NCBI GenBank assembly: GCA_041299015.1
Contig: JBFYWB010000061.1
Span: 1-57,526, forward strand
DNA: 57,526 nucleotides
Reading direction: 5' to 3'
DNA from: JARFQH01 sp041299015
GTDB taxonomy: Bacteria; Desulfobacterota; Desulfobacteria; Desulfobacterales; SG8-13
Both the position numbers and the translations under genes were made by a program. Of the stretch, positions 15,457-23,934 are shown in pieces. The notes under the pieces were generated by a model that worked only from the letters and a program-made list of their open reading frames with translations, was not told where the DNA came from and made no database searches. Position 1 is the stretch's first letter; the number at the start of each line of letters is the position of its first letter.

Positions 15457-16403
15457 CAGAATTTCGATTCCAGTCCCTTCACCAACGCCTGCAGGGTGAT
15501 GTTGAAGGGGGTCTCGATACCGGCCTGTTGCCCGTAAGCGACGAACTTGCCGTTGATGAAATCGACTTCCGTCCGGCGTCGGGCTTCGATGTCCATGAGC
15601 ATCGAGGGTTTGTGGGCACCGGCCTTGCGCATGTAGTCGATGGCGTGGGGATAAAAATTCCAGCCCAGCTCGATTTCGTTGGCCCGGGCGACCTTCACGC
15701 ACTCCTTCACCAGGGCGTCGACGATCGGAAACACGATCGGGTCGGTCATCGCCTGGACCATGGTCAGGCCGGTTACGGCGCAGACCGGGTTCATGCAGGC
15801 GTTGAGGATGGCCTTACGCCAGATCATCGAAATAATCTGGTCGGTATGAGCGGTGGTCAGTCCGCATCCGCTGAGCGCATCGGCAATGGCGTGGGCGGCG
15901 GCGGCGGATTGCGGGTCGAGTTCCTGCAAGTAGTGCGGCGGGTGGTGGAACGGCATGCGCACGTGCGCCGGTGCCACCAGAGCGCACCCGTAGTTGACGA
16001 CGGCCCGCAGGACGGGTTTGTCTCCGAGAGCATCTGCGAAAACCCGCTCGGTATCGATGCCGTTCTGCCAGCTGACCACATACAGGCCCTCTTGTTGGAA
16101 CCCCTCGATCGCCGAGGCGATCAGCGCATTGGCGTTGGCCTTGACGGTGATGAAGATCACATCCGGCAAATCGGCCTTCAGATCGTCGATGCTGGTGGTC
16201 GCCTTCGAAACGGTCTGCTGCAGGGTTTCGGCGCCCTCGATGAGGATGCCCCTTTTGAGGGCCGGCTCGATCAACTCGGGGATGACATCGCACAGGGTGA
16301 CAGCATGCCCCCCGCGGGCCAGAAAAGCCGCCACGATACACCCCACCGGACCGGCGCCCACCACGGCAAACTTTTGCGGACGAAAATCGGCAGTCTCATC
16401 CAT
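15456..16403 (-). CDS. ketopantoate reductase (PanE/ApbA) family 2-oxoacid reductase
   Basis: A 315-residue protein with an N-terminal NAD(P) site (FAVVGAGPVGCIVAAFLA, residues 11-28) and the C-terminal ketopantoate-reductase helical domain, where KAILNACMNPVCAVTG holds the catalytic Lys and Asn pattern. PanE makes pantoate from ketopantoate, but relatives act as D-2-hydroxyacid dehydrogenases on other 2-oxo acids. No panB or panC is near. It sits between PaaK/IorAB and the 2-hydroxyacyl-CoA dehydratase-like pair, so reduction of an aromatic 2-oxo acid to its 2-hydroxy acid is an attractive alternative (inference). The ATG at 16403 follows a strong GGGAGGGA site; upstream in-frame codons lack one. 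Confidence 0.87.
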   Translation of the reverse strand: MDETADFRPQKFAVVGAGPVGCIVAAFLARGGHAVTLCDVIPELIEPALKRGILIEGAETLQQTVSKATTSIDDLKADLPDVIFITVKANANALIASAIEGFQQEGLYVVSWQNGIDTERVFADALGDKPVLRAVVNYGCALVAPAHVRMPFHHPPHYLQELDPQSAAAAHAIADALSGCGLTTAHTDQIISMIWRKAILNACMNPVCAVTGLTMVQAMTDPIVFPIVDALVKECVKVARANEIELGWNFYPHAIDYMRKAGAHKPSMLMDIEARRRTEVDFINGKFVAYGQQAGIETPFNITLQALVKGLESKF

Positions 16404-16514
16404 GAGTCCCTCCCCCCTGATGTGGCCGCTATCGGCATTTTCCGCCGGGCGACGGCACCCGACCGCTGAACGGTTCCCACAAAAGGCAACCCTGTGAAAT
16501 GCCGGCAACCGCCG

Positions 16515-17822
16515 TTACCTGAGTTGTTTGGGCCTTTCGTCGACCACCCGCAGGGCCTTGCCCTCACTGCGGGCAATGGCTTTCGGCTCGACGAGTTCGA
16601 CTTCGACGCCGATGCCCATGTTGCCCTTTATATGGGCACTGATTTTACCTTCGACCTCGAAGCGTCTCTCACGACCGGCCTGGTAGATTTCTTTCTTGCC
16701 TTCCACCTGGATCACCAGTTGGTCCAGGTAGCCCTTCTTGCGAACGACCAATCGGTACTGGGGTTCGACATCCTCGATATCGAGCAGCAGGGCCTCGATT
16801 TGGGAGGGGAAGACGTTCACGCCGCTGATGATCAGCATGTCGTCGGTCCTGCCGAACACCTTGTCCATTTTGATGAAGGTTCTGCCACAGGCGCATTTTT
16901 CGCGGCGCAGTCGCGTAATGTCTTTGGTGCGATAACGGATCATCGGCATGGCGCGGCGCTGCAGGGCGGTGAAGACCAGTTCGCCTTTTTCACCCAGCGG
17001 CAACGGTTCGAGGGTCTGCGGATCGACGATTTCGGCCAGAAAATGATCTTCGTTGATGTGCAGCCCGTCCTGGGCCTCGCAGTCGAAGGCCACACCCGGA
17101 CCGCCCAGTTCCGTCAAGCCGTAGGCCTCATGGGCTTTGATGCCCATGCGCTCTTCGATCTCTTCGCGCATCTGGGTGGTCCAGGGTTCGGCGCCAAAGA
17201 CCCCGACCCTCAGCGCCAGGGCGCGGGTGTCGACCTTGAGCTCCCTGGCTCTTTCGGCAATGGTGAGGGCATAGGACGGCGTGCAGCAAAGCACCGTGGT
17301 GCCGAAGTCTTTCATTATCGTGATCTGACGTTCGGTCAGTCCTGAACTGGTCGGCACGACTGTGCATTCGATCCGCGCAGCACCTTGGTGAAATCCGAGG
17401 CCGCCGGTAAAAAGCCCGTACCCGTAGGCATTCTGGAGAATGTCTTCCCTGCGGACGCCGGCCGCCCATAAGTTTCTGGCCATACATTCGCCCCACTGCT
17501 CCAGGTCCGCGGCCGTGTAGGGTCCGGTGATCGGCTTGCCGGTCGTTCCCGAGGAGGCGTGCACCCGCGTGACGTCTTTGAGGGGAACGGCGCAGAGACC
17601 GAAGGGGTAGTTGTCCCGCAAATCGTTTTTCTGCGTCATGGGTAACTTGGCCGCATCTTCGAGCCTGGTGATGCTCTCGGCCGTGACGCCCATTTCGGCG
17701 AGTCCTTTCCGGTAAAAGGGGATCCGCTCGGCCACCCAAGCGACAGTCTCCTTGAACTTTTCCAACTGAAACCTTTGAAGTTCTTCCACCGGCATGCATT
17801 CGAAGACATCGTTCCAGGGCAT
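16515..17822 (-). CDS. paaK: phenylacetate-CoA ligase family protein
   Basis: A 435-residue AMP-forming ligase of the PaaK branch, converting phenylacetate or a related aryl acid to its CoA thioester. Hallmarks are HASSGTTGKPITGPYT near residues 88-103, the short family length, AYGLTELGGPGVAFDC near 240, and the C-terminal RTDDMLIISGVNVFPSQIE with a preceding CACGRTF. AGGAGG precedes the ATG at 17822, which sets the start. It follows iorB by 128 bases. The iorA-iorB-paaK grouping is common and joins two routes to arylacetyl-CoA. In reverse, with the ADP-forming synthetase, such enzymes allow fermentation of aromatic amino acids. Phenylacetate is the best guess; hydroxylated or indole analogues cannot be excluded. 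Confidence 0.9.
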   Translation of the reverse strand: MPWNDVFECMPVEELQRFQLEKFKETVAWVAERIPFYRKGLAEMGVTAESITRLEDAAKLPMTQKNDLRDNYPFGLCAVPLKDVTRVHASSGTTGKPITGPYTAADLEQWGECMARNLWAAGVRREDILQNAYGYGLFTGGLGFHQGAARIECTVVPTSSGLTERQITIMKDFGTTVLCCTPSYALTIAERARELKVDTRALALRVGVFGAEPWTTQMREEIEERMGIKAHEAYGLTELGGPGVAFDCEAQDGLHINEDHFLAEIVDPQTLEPLPLGEKGELVFTALQRRAMPMIRYRTKDITRLRREKCACGRTFIKMDKVFGRTDDMLIISGVNVFPSQIEALLLDIEDVEPQYRLVVRKKGYLDQLVIQVEGKKEIYQAGRERRFEVEGKISAHIKGNMGIGVEVELVEPKAIARSEGKALRVVDERPKQLR

Positions 17823-17950
17823 GACGCTCCTCCTTGTTGACTGGCGGCTGCCGGGGCGGGAATCCGCCCTACTGCAGCAGCCCGGTGAGTGAAGGTTGAA
17901 TGAAAGCGTTTCCGTCGATCTCCGGAGCTCTCGTATTCCGGGCGCCCGGC

Positions 17951-18547
17951 TCAAGCCGCCTGTGCGGCCGCAGTGTAACCGAGTTCAAAGGCCTTTAGAT
18001 TGGAGGCCAGGAATGCCGGTTTGGTTTTACGCTGCAGGGCTTCCCGGACCTGTTCGGCGCCTAACGGCAAAATGCCGGTCTGGATCAGCGCTCCCAGCAG
18101 AACCATGTTGACGGCCAGCGGGTTTCCGGCTTTCTCGGCCAGCTTGGCCGCGTTAAAAGCGATCAGTTTGGCCGTTTTGGCGCGGATCAGATCCTGCAAT
18201 TGCTTCAAATCCGGGTAAACACCCTTGCCGATGTTGACGGTAAAGGGCATCAACGGCGCCAAATTGGTGATGACCACGGTATCGGTGTTGCATTTATTGA
18301 GCGCCCGCAAGGTTTCGGCCGGTTCGAACCCTACCAGGATATCGGCTTCACCATCGGCAATGATCGTGCTGCGGACGTTGCCGAAGATGAGCGCCGATTC
18401 CACCACCCCGCCTCTCTGGGCCATTCCATGGATTTCGCTCATCTGCAGCGGGATGCCGGCCATCAGGGCCGCTTCGCCCAGCACGCTCGAGGCCAACAGA
18501 TTACCCTGTCCGCCGACCGCGACAATGATCAGTCGTGTTGTCTTCAT
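17951..18547 (-). CDS. iorB: indolepyruvate ferredoxin oxidoreductase, beta subunit
   Basis: At 198 residues it matches the short IorB/PFOR-gamma-type subunit. The glycine-rich start VAVGGQGNLLASSVLGEAA and the SEIHGMAQRGGVVES segment are characteristic. With IorA it forms the cytoplasmic enzyme that oxidatively decarboxylates aryl-2-oxo acids (indolepyruvate, phenylpyruvate) to arylacyl-CoA and CO2, reducing ferredoxin. The gene starts 67 bases after iorA ends, and AAAGGAAA precedes ATG. It contains no cluster-binding Cys motif, as expected, because the ferredoxin domain is in IorA. Confidence 0.93.
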   Translation of the reverse strand: MKTTRLIIVAVGGQGNLLASSVLGEAALMAGIPLQMSEIHGMAQRGGVVESALIFGNVRSTIIADGEADILVGFEPAETLRALNKCNTDTVVITNLAPLMPFTVNIGKGVYPDLKQLQDLIRAKTAKLIAFNAAKLAEKAGNPLAVNMVLLGALIQTGILPLGAEQVREALQRKTKPAFLASNLKAFELGYTAAAQAA

Positions 18548-18614
18548 AAAAATTTTCCTTTGGAGGCGTTATTCCGCCATGGCGTGAATCCTAAAAGTTG
18601 TCATCACAAAAACA

Positions 18615-20480
18615 TCATGCCGGGGCTTTTTTCTCTTTGAGCGGCAAAATGGCGTTTTCCGGACAGATCTGCGCACAGACGGCGCAGCCCGTGCAGAGAT
18701 TCGGGTCGATTTTTATCCGTTCGTTCCAGACGTAAAAAGCCGGACAGGCGAGGTTGTCCATGCAGTCGCGGTGGTTCCGGCACTTGTCGGTCACCTCGAA
18801 CGGCTTGCGTCGCGAGAGCTTGAGGCTCTTGGCATACAGCGCGCATGTCTCCTGGGAGATGATCACCGAGACGCCTTTGAAGTCGATGGCTGCCCGGATG
18901 GCCTCGATGCTCTTCTTGACCTTGTAGGGTTTGACGACCGTCACATGCGGTACCCCGACGGCCCGGACGACCGCCTCGATCGAAACCCGCCCGAAACCTT
19001 CCAGATTGAGTTGCCGCATGTCGACCCCCGGGTGCGGCTGGTGACCGGTCATGGCCGTGGTGCCGTTGTCCAGAATGACAAGCGTGAAATCGTGATTGTT
19101 GAATACCGCGTTGATCAAGCCGGGAATGCCCGAATGGAAAAAGGTCGAATCGCCGATGAAGGCGATGACCTTTTTATTGGTGACCTTCGAAAACCCTCCC
19201 GAAGTCCCCACCGAGGAACCCATGCAGATCAGAAAGTCGGCTGCGGACAGCGGCGGCAGCAGGCCGAGCGTATAGCAGCCGATATCGGTAGGATATATGG
19301 TTTCCAGACCCTCGGCCGCCTTGCGGACCTCGTAAAAAGTAGCGCGGTGGGAACACCCGGCGCACAGGGTCGGCGGCCGTTGAGGGATTTCGGGCAAATC
19401 GGAGAGGTCGGGGACGGCCGGCGATTCGCAGGGCACCTCGAAGTAGGCGGCCATGATGCTTCTGACCTGAGCCGGGTTGTATTCGTAGAGCCGGGAGAAC
19501 AGTTCGGGAGCCTTGCCGGCGATCGGCAGGGTCAAGCCTTGTTCCTGGGCCAGAGCCTTGACGGACTCCTCCAGGTAGGGCTCGCCTTCTTCGACCACCA
19601 GGACCTTTGCGCAATGACGCAGAAAATCCTTGATCAGCCGCGGGGGCAGGGGATGAGAGAACCCGAGGCGCAGCACCCGCACCCGGTCGGCAATCTGCAG
19701 ATCTTCGACGGCGTCGCTGACATAGTTATAACCGACACCGCTGCAGACGATTCCACAGTCCCCATCGCCTTCGACGAAATTGTAGGGCGATGATTCCGCG
19801 AGCCGCATGGCGCCGGCATAGTTCTTCAACAGCTTGACGTGCAGCTTGCGGGAGACGGCCGGCACCGTCACCAGATTCAGCGGATCCTTGATGAAATCGC
19901 CCTGCGTGATCCGCTTCCCGATTTCAGCCAGTTCCACAATGCCGCTGGAGTGATTGATGCGGGTGGTTGTCCGGAAGAGCACCGGCTCCTTGAGTTGTTC
20001 GGAGAGATCAAACGCGTAGGCCACCATCGCCTTGGCCTCCTGCACCGAAGAAGGCTCGAGCATCGGTAGGGCGGAGAGTTTGGCGTAATAGCGGTTGTCC
20101 TGTTCGTTCTGGCTGGAAAACATGAAGGGGTCGTCGGCCGTCAGCACCACCATCCCGCCTTTGACCCCAACATACGCCAGGGTCATCAGAGCGTCGGCGG
20201 CAACATTGAGACCGACATGCTTCATGACGCACATGGCGCGCACACCGGCGTTGGCGGCGGCGGCGGAGACCTCCAGGGCGACTTTTTCGTTGATGCTGTA
20301 TTCGAAATAGAGATCGCTCTCGCGGGATATTTGGAAAAAATTGAGGGATAGCTCCGAGGAGGGGGTGCCGGGGTAGGTGCTGGCGAAGGCCACGCCCGCC
20401 TCAATCGCTCCCCGGGCGATAGCTTCATTGCCGAGGAGCAGCATTTTTTTGCCGGGCTTATCGGTCAGTAGCTTATGCAT
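18615..20480 (-). CDS. iorA: indolepyruvate ferredoxin oxidoreductase, alpha subunit
   Basis: A 621-residue thiamine-diphosphate enzyme. The N-terminal pyrimidine-binding part has LLLGNEAIARGAIEAG and YPGTPSSELS, the central TPP/Mg site has FIGDSTFFHSGIPGLINAV, and the C-terminal ferredoxin domain carries two clusters, CRNHRDCMDNLACPAF and CTGCAVCAQICPENA. I place the start at ATG 20480 (MHKLLTDKPGKK), which begins the conserved domain; upstream codons would run into the region between had and iorA. It is the catalytic partner of iorB. In the aromatic operon its likely substrates are phenylpyruvate or other aromatic 2-oxo acids from amino-acid breakdown, delivering arylacetyl-CoA and reduced ferredoxin. 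Confidence 0.94.
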   Translation of the reverse strand: MHKLLTDKPGKKMLLLGNEAIARGAIEAGVAFASTYPGTPSSELSLNFFQISRESDLYFEYSINEKVALEVSAAAANAGVRAMCVMKHVGLNVAADALMTLAYVGVKGGMVVLTADDPFMFSSQNEQDNRYYAKLSALPMLEPSSVQEAKAMVAYAFDLSEQLKEPVLFRTTTRINHSSGIVELAEIGKRITQGDFIKDPLNLVTVPAVSRKLHVKLLKNYAGAMRLAESSPYNFVEGDGDCGIVCSGVGYNYVSDAVEDLQIADRVRVLRLGFSHPLPPRLIKDFLRHCAKVLVVEEGEPYLEESVKALAQEQGLTLPIAGKAPELFSRLYEYNPAQVRSIMAAYFEVPCESPAVPDLSDLPEIPQRPPTLCAGCSHRATFYEVRKAAEGLETIYPTDIGCYTLGLLPPLSAADFLICMGSSVGTSGGFSKVTNKKVIAFIGDSTFFHSGIPGLINAVFNNHDFTLVILDNGTTAMTGHQPHPGVDMRQLNLEGFGRVSIEAVVRAVGVPHVTVVKPYKVKKSIEAIRAAIDFKGVSVIISQETCALYAKSLKLSRRKPFEVTDKCRNHRDCMDNLACPAFYVWNERIKIDPNLCTGCAVCAQICPENAILPLKEKKAPA

Positions 20481-20553
20481 GGCGAATTCCTGGTAACGGG
20501 TTTCAAGTATAAGGCATTGCGGCTTAGGATCATTTTTAGAATCACTTTTAAGA

Positions 20554-21624
20554 TCAGGGCAGCAGGATGGGACGCTGCTGGATTTTTCGCGCGTGAACCA
20601 TTTCAAAAACCGCATTGATCTCGGATAGCGGAAACGTCTTGACGAACGGACCGATTTTGACCTTGCCCGCCAGCACGAGGTCGAGCACCGGTTGGTAGTA
20701 TTTCGGCTGGCAGCCCCAGTTGCCGCGTGCGGTTGCGTGAAAGGCCATCAGGTTCGACAGCCGGATGTCGACCGTTTCCATCGTGAAACCGACCACGGCC
20801 AGAGAGGCGCCGAAGGTCAGCAGACCGAAGGCCGTTTTCTGCCCGGCCGCCGTTCCCGAGGTCTCGAAAATCTTCCACTCGGTGCGTCGCCGGCCCTGGT
20901 CCTTGACGAATTCGGAAACCGCTTTGCGCAGGTCCTTGAACGGGATATCGCGGGCGTTGAGGGTTCGGTCGACAGACGGCGCAATGGCCTCGAGCTTGAC
21001 CGGATCCACGTCGATCGCCACCACGGCGGCCCCGAAACTCTTTGCAATCTGGGCGCCGAATCCGCCGACGCCGCCGACGCCGACGAAGATGGCGGTGTCT
21101 TCGGCGCAGAGTCCCGATTCGATCACCGCCTGGTAGGGGGTGGTGACCGCATCGGCGATGACCGATAGTTCGGCCAGTGATACGCCCGAGCGGCCCGCGG
21201 GAACGTTGTCCGCGCCTACCGGCACCTCGCAGAGCTGGGCCGCCGGGACGAGGATGTGAGAAGCGAAGCCGCCCTGGATGTCGTTGCCGGGCATTTTCTG
21301 GGCGGCACAGATGTTGCCGAAGCCGCGCGTACAGACGTCACACTCGCCGCAGGGCATGACCGCCGGCACGATGACGGCCTTATCGGCCCAGCGTTCGGCG
21401 CCCGGGCCGCATGCCTCCACGATCCCGCTGATTTCATGGCCGAGTGTCAACGGCAGCGGGGATTTGGTCCGCACGCCGTCGTAGTAAAAGCCGAGGTCGG
21501 TGTGGCAGACACCGCAGCCGACCACCCGCAGCCGAACTTCTCCCACACTCGGCGGCGGCAGCGGGCTTTCGACGCACTGAAGCGGTTTTCGGGGTTCGAC
21601 CATTTGCCAGGATGTCATCGACAT
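20554..21624 (-). CDS. had: 6-hydroxycyclohex-1-ene-1-carbonyl-CoA dehydrogenase
   Basis: A 356-residue zinc-dependent medium-chain dehydrogenase matching Had/BamQ of the benzoyl-CoA pathway, which oxidises the 6-hydroxy ring intermediate to the 6-oxo compound with NAD+. Characteristic pieces are TSWQMVEPRKPL at the N-terminus, GCGVCHTDLGFYYDGV (catalytic Zn Cys), LTLGHEISGIV, the structural-zinc block PAVMPCGECDVCTRGFGNIC, AQKMPGNDIQGGFASHI and the Rossmann GVGGVGGFGAQIAKSFGA. The strings AQKMPGN and VMPCGECD are closely shared with the Thauera enzyme as I recall it. AGGAGG precedes ATG. It sits between the fusion beta-oxidation enzyme and iorA and works directly between Dch and BamA. Confidence 0.93.
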   Translation of the reverse strand: MSMTSWQMVEPRKPLQCVESPLPPPSVGEVRLRVVGCGVCHTDLGFYYDGVRTKSPLPLTLGHEISGIVEACGPGAERWADKAVIVPAVMPCGECDVCTRGFGNICAAQKMPGNDIQGGFASHILVPAAQLCEVPVGADNVPAGRSGVSLAELSVIADAVTTPYQAVIESGLCAEDTAIFVGVGGVGGFGAQIAKSFGAAVVAIDVDPVKLEAIAPSVDRTLNARDIPFKDLRKAVSEFVKDQGRRRTEWKIFETSGTAAGQKTAFGLLTFGASLAVVGFTMETVDIRLSNLMAFHATARGNWGCQPKYYQPVLDLVLAGKVKIGPFVKTFPLSEINAVFEMVHARKIQQRPILLP

Positions 21625-21665
21625 GCTTCAATCCTCCTTGTCATTTTGAAATTGCACAATGCCGG

Positions 21666-23705
21666 TCAGGCCCCCCTGTATTCCGCTCTTTTCCGTCCCA
21701 TAGAGGTGAGCCCCTCGAGGGCATCGGCGGTTGAAAAGATTTCCTGCAGGCGTTTCAACTCGATCTCGACAGCTTCCGCCATCGGTTTGTCGATCTGCCG
21801 ATCGATGATGTCGTCGGCGATCTTGAGGGCCAGGGGCGCCTTGTATCCGACGATCTTGGCGGTTTTGGCGGCCAAGGCCTGCTCAACACCTTCGGGAGGA
21901 CGCCCGGCCAGCAGGTGCGCTACGTTTTCGGCCGACCCCATGGCGGCCAGGGGCTTGAACTTTGCCGGAATCTCGCGCCGGCGATACTTGTCCGGCTTGC
22001 CTTCTCCGACCACTTCCTTAATGGCTGCAGCGACCTCGGCCGGCGCCACCAGGCGATGGACGATCCCCAGGGCGTGGGCATCTGCGGCACTGATCGGAAC
22101 GCCGCTGAAGACGTAATACTTGGCCAGCTCCGGGCCCACATGGCGGGCCAGGCGCAGCATGCCGCCCAGACCGGGATAAATGCCGATACCGGTTTCGGGA
22201 AACCCCAGCGATCCGGCCGGCGTGGCGACGATCGCTTGGCAGGCCAGGGCCAGTTCGCTGCCGCCGCCCAGTGAAAGCCCGTCCAAAAGGGCGATGGTCG
22301 GCTTGGAGGCATTTTCGATGTCAAGCAGCAGTTCGTGACCCCTGCGGGTGAAATCAACAATATCAGGGACTTTGCCGGACGTGATCTTGTTGACGAAGTA
22401 GCGGATGTCGGCGCCGGCGACAAAAGCCTTGCCGGCACCCTGAAATACGATCGCCTTGACGGCCGGGTCGCGCTCGGCTTCGGCGAAACGGTCCGACAAT
22501 TGGGCCACCACCGCCTCGTTCAGGGCGTTCATCGCCTCCGGGCGGTTGAGGGTGATGAAGGCAATGCCGTCCTTGGTCTCGAGATCGACGAAGGTGAAGT
22601 CAAACGGTTTTCCGGCGGCCTTCTGGCGGGTGAGTATATCAGGCATGCGGAAGTCCGGGTATTTGCGGGCCACCGCCGCGACCGCCGCACAGGTCTTGTC
22701 GATGCCGATTTTGTTCATGATCTCGAAGGGGCCCATGACCCAGCGCAAGCCGATCTTGGCCCCGCGATCGGTGTCCTCGATTGAGGCCACACCCTCATCG
22801 ACCAGGGCGGCGGCCACCCCGAGACAGACGCCGTAAAAACGGTCGATCACCGGTTGGATTTTCGATTCGTCGGCCGAGCCCTCGATATCCCAGTTAATGC
22901 CTTTTTCCTTTTGTGTCTTGAGGATCCGGCAGGGTGCATAGAAGGGACCCAGCTCGTTGCCCAGGGTGGTGGCGGCGTGCACCGCAATCGGGATCCCGGT
23001 GACGTTCATCAGTTGAAAGGGGCCCATGCCGATCTTGAAGGCGCGCTTGGCGGCTTCTTCGATGGTCGGAATGTCGGCCAGGCCTTCTTCGAACATGCGG
23101 GCGGCCTCGTTCAGAAAGGGGACGAAGAAGCGGTTGACGGCGAAACCGGGCGCATCCTTGACCACGATGGCGGTCTTGCCGTGCAGCTTGGCGGCCAGCA
23201 GCGATTTTTCGAGGGTTTCCCGGCTGGTCCGGGCGCAGGGGATGATTTCCAGCAGCCGGTTTTTGGCCGGATGGTAAAAGTAGTGGAGGCCGATGAAGCG
23301 GTCGGGCCGCTCGGTCTGCTCGGCAAATTCACGCACATAGAAACTCGATGTGTTGGTGGCCAGGATGGTTTTTGGCGCGCAGATCTTGTCCAGCTTCTTG
23401 AAGAGCTCGCTCTTAACCCCCTTGTCTTCGAAAACCGCCTCGATGACGAGGTCGGCGTCGGCCACCGCGTTGGTGTCGGTCGTGCCCTTGACGCGGGAGA
23501 TGATCGCCGCGGCCTGGTCAGGGGAGAAGAGGTTGCGCTCGACGCCTTCCTGCAGCATTTGCCGGATGGTTTTCAGGCCGCGCTCGACGAACTCGTCCTG
23601 CATGTCCACCATGACGACATCGATCCCCTCCTGGGCGATTTTCTGAACAATCCCACTGCCCATGTTGCCGGCACCGATCACGCCGATTTTTCTGATCTGA
23701 GACAT
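21666..23705 (-). CDS. fused 3-hydroxyacyl-CoA dehydrogenase / enoyl-CoA hydratase (dehydrogenase first)
   Basis: A 679-residue bifunctional beta-oxidation enzyme. The N-terminal two-thirds is 3-hydroxyacyl-CoA dehydrogenase (IGVIGAGNMGSGIVQKIA, residues 7-24; catalytic His in FIGLHYFYHPAKN; two C-terminal dehydrogenase domains to about 375). The rest is a crotonase domain with oxyanion-hole segments FVAGADIRYF and SLGGGSELALAC and the second Glu in GFPETGIGIYPGLGG. This order is opposite to FadB (hydratase first) and is known from archaeal and some bacterial fusions. It probably turns 3-hydroxypimeloyl-CoA into 3-oxopimeloyl-CoA and hydrates enoyl-CoAs such as crotonyl-CoA (inference). The ATG at 23705 follows TTGGAGGTCAC. 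Confidence 0.93.
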   Translation of the reverse strand: MSQIRKIGVIGAGNMGSGIVQKIAQEGIDVVMVDMQDEFVERGLKTIRQMLQEGVERNLFSPDQAAAIISRVKGTTDTNAVADADLVIEAVFEDKGVKSELFKKLDKICAPKTILATNTSSFYVREFAEQTERPDRFIGLHYFYHPAKNRLLEIIPCARTSRETLEKSLLAAKLHGKTAIVVKDAPGFAVNRFFVPFLNEAARMFEEGLADIPTIEEAAKRAFKIGMGPFQLMNVTGIPIAVHAATTLGNELGPFYAPCRILKTQKEKGINWDIEGSADESKIQPVIDRFYGVCLGVAAALVDEGVASIEDTDRGAKIGLRWVMGPFEIMNKIGIDKTCAAVAAVARKYPDFRMPDILTRQKAAGKPFDFTFVDLETKDGIAFITLNRPEAMNALNEAVVAQLSDRFAEAERDPAVKAIVFQGAGKAFVAGADIRYFVNKITSGKVPDIVDFTRRGHELLLDIENASKPTIALLDGLSLGGGSELALACQAIVATPAGSLGFPETGIGIYPGLGGMLRLARHVGPELAKYYVFSGVPISAADAHALGIVHRLVAPAEVAAAIKEVVGEGKPDKYRRREIPAKFKPLAAMGSAENVAHLLAGRPPEGVEQALAAKTAKIVGYKAPLALKIADDIIDRQIDKPMAEAVEIELKRLQEIFSTADALEGLTSMGRKRAEYRGA

Positions 23706-23717
23706 GTGACCTCCAAT

Positions 23718-23836
23718 GTAAAAGGCTAAAGGCAAAAGGTTAAAGGCTGACGGCAAAGGGCCAAGGGCTAAAGGCTGACGGTAGAAGGTTTAAGGTGCAA
23801 GGTGTAAGGTATAAGGTATAAGGTGCAAGGTTCAGC
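23718..23836 (+). repeat. tandem 7-bp repeat array, about 17 units
   Basis: Seventeen heptamers in unbroken 7-bp phase: GTAAAAG, GCTAAAG, GCAAAAG, GTTAAAG, GCTGACG, then GTAGAAG, GTTTAAG, GTGCAAG, GTGTAAG, GTATAAG twice and GTGCAAG among others. The consensus G(C/T)NNAAG is the same as at 10803-10872. It fills the leader of the fusion gene, beginning 12 bases before that gene's start codon. Confidence 0.9.
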
Positions 23837-23880
23837 GGCTCGAGTTGCCGCCGTCGGCCTTGGACCCCTGTCTCAGCCGG

Positions 23881-23929
23881 CCTTCTGCCGTTTTGCTTAA
23901 ACCGTATACCTTAAACCCTGTACCTCTCG
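23881..23929 (-). repeat. oppositely oriented 7-bp repeat array, 7 units
   Basis: CCTTCTG, CCGTTTT, GCTTAAA, CCGTATA, CCTTAAA, CCCTGTA, CCTCTCG in 7-bp phase, ending five bases before the dch stop codon. Read on the other strand they give GGTTTAA/GGTATAC-type units, so they are inverted relative to the array at 23718-23836. The two arrays could pair across the 44-base space between them. Confidence 0.8.
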
Positions 23930-23934
23930 AAGTG

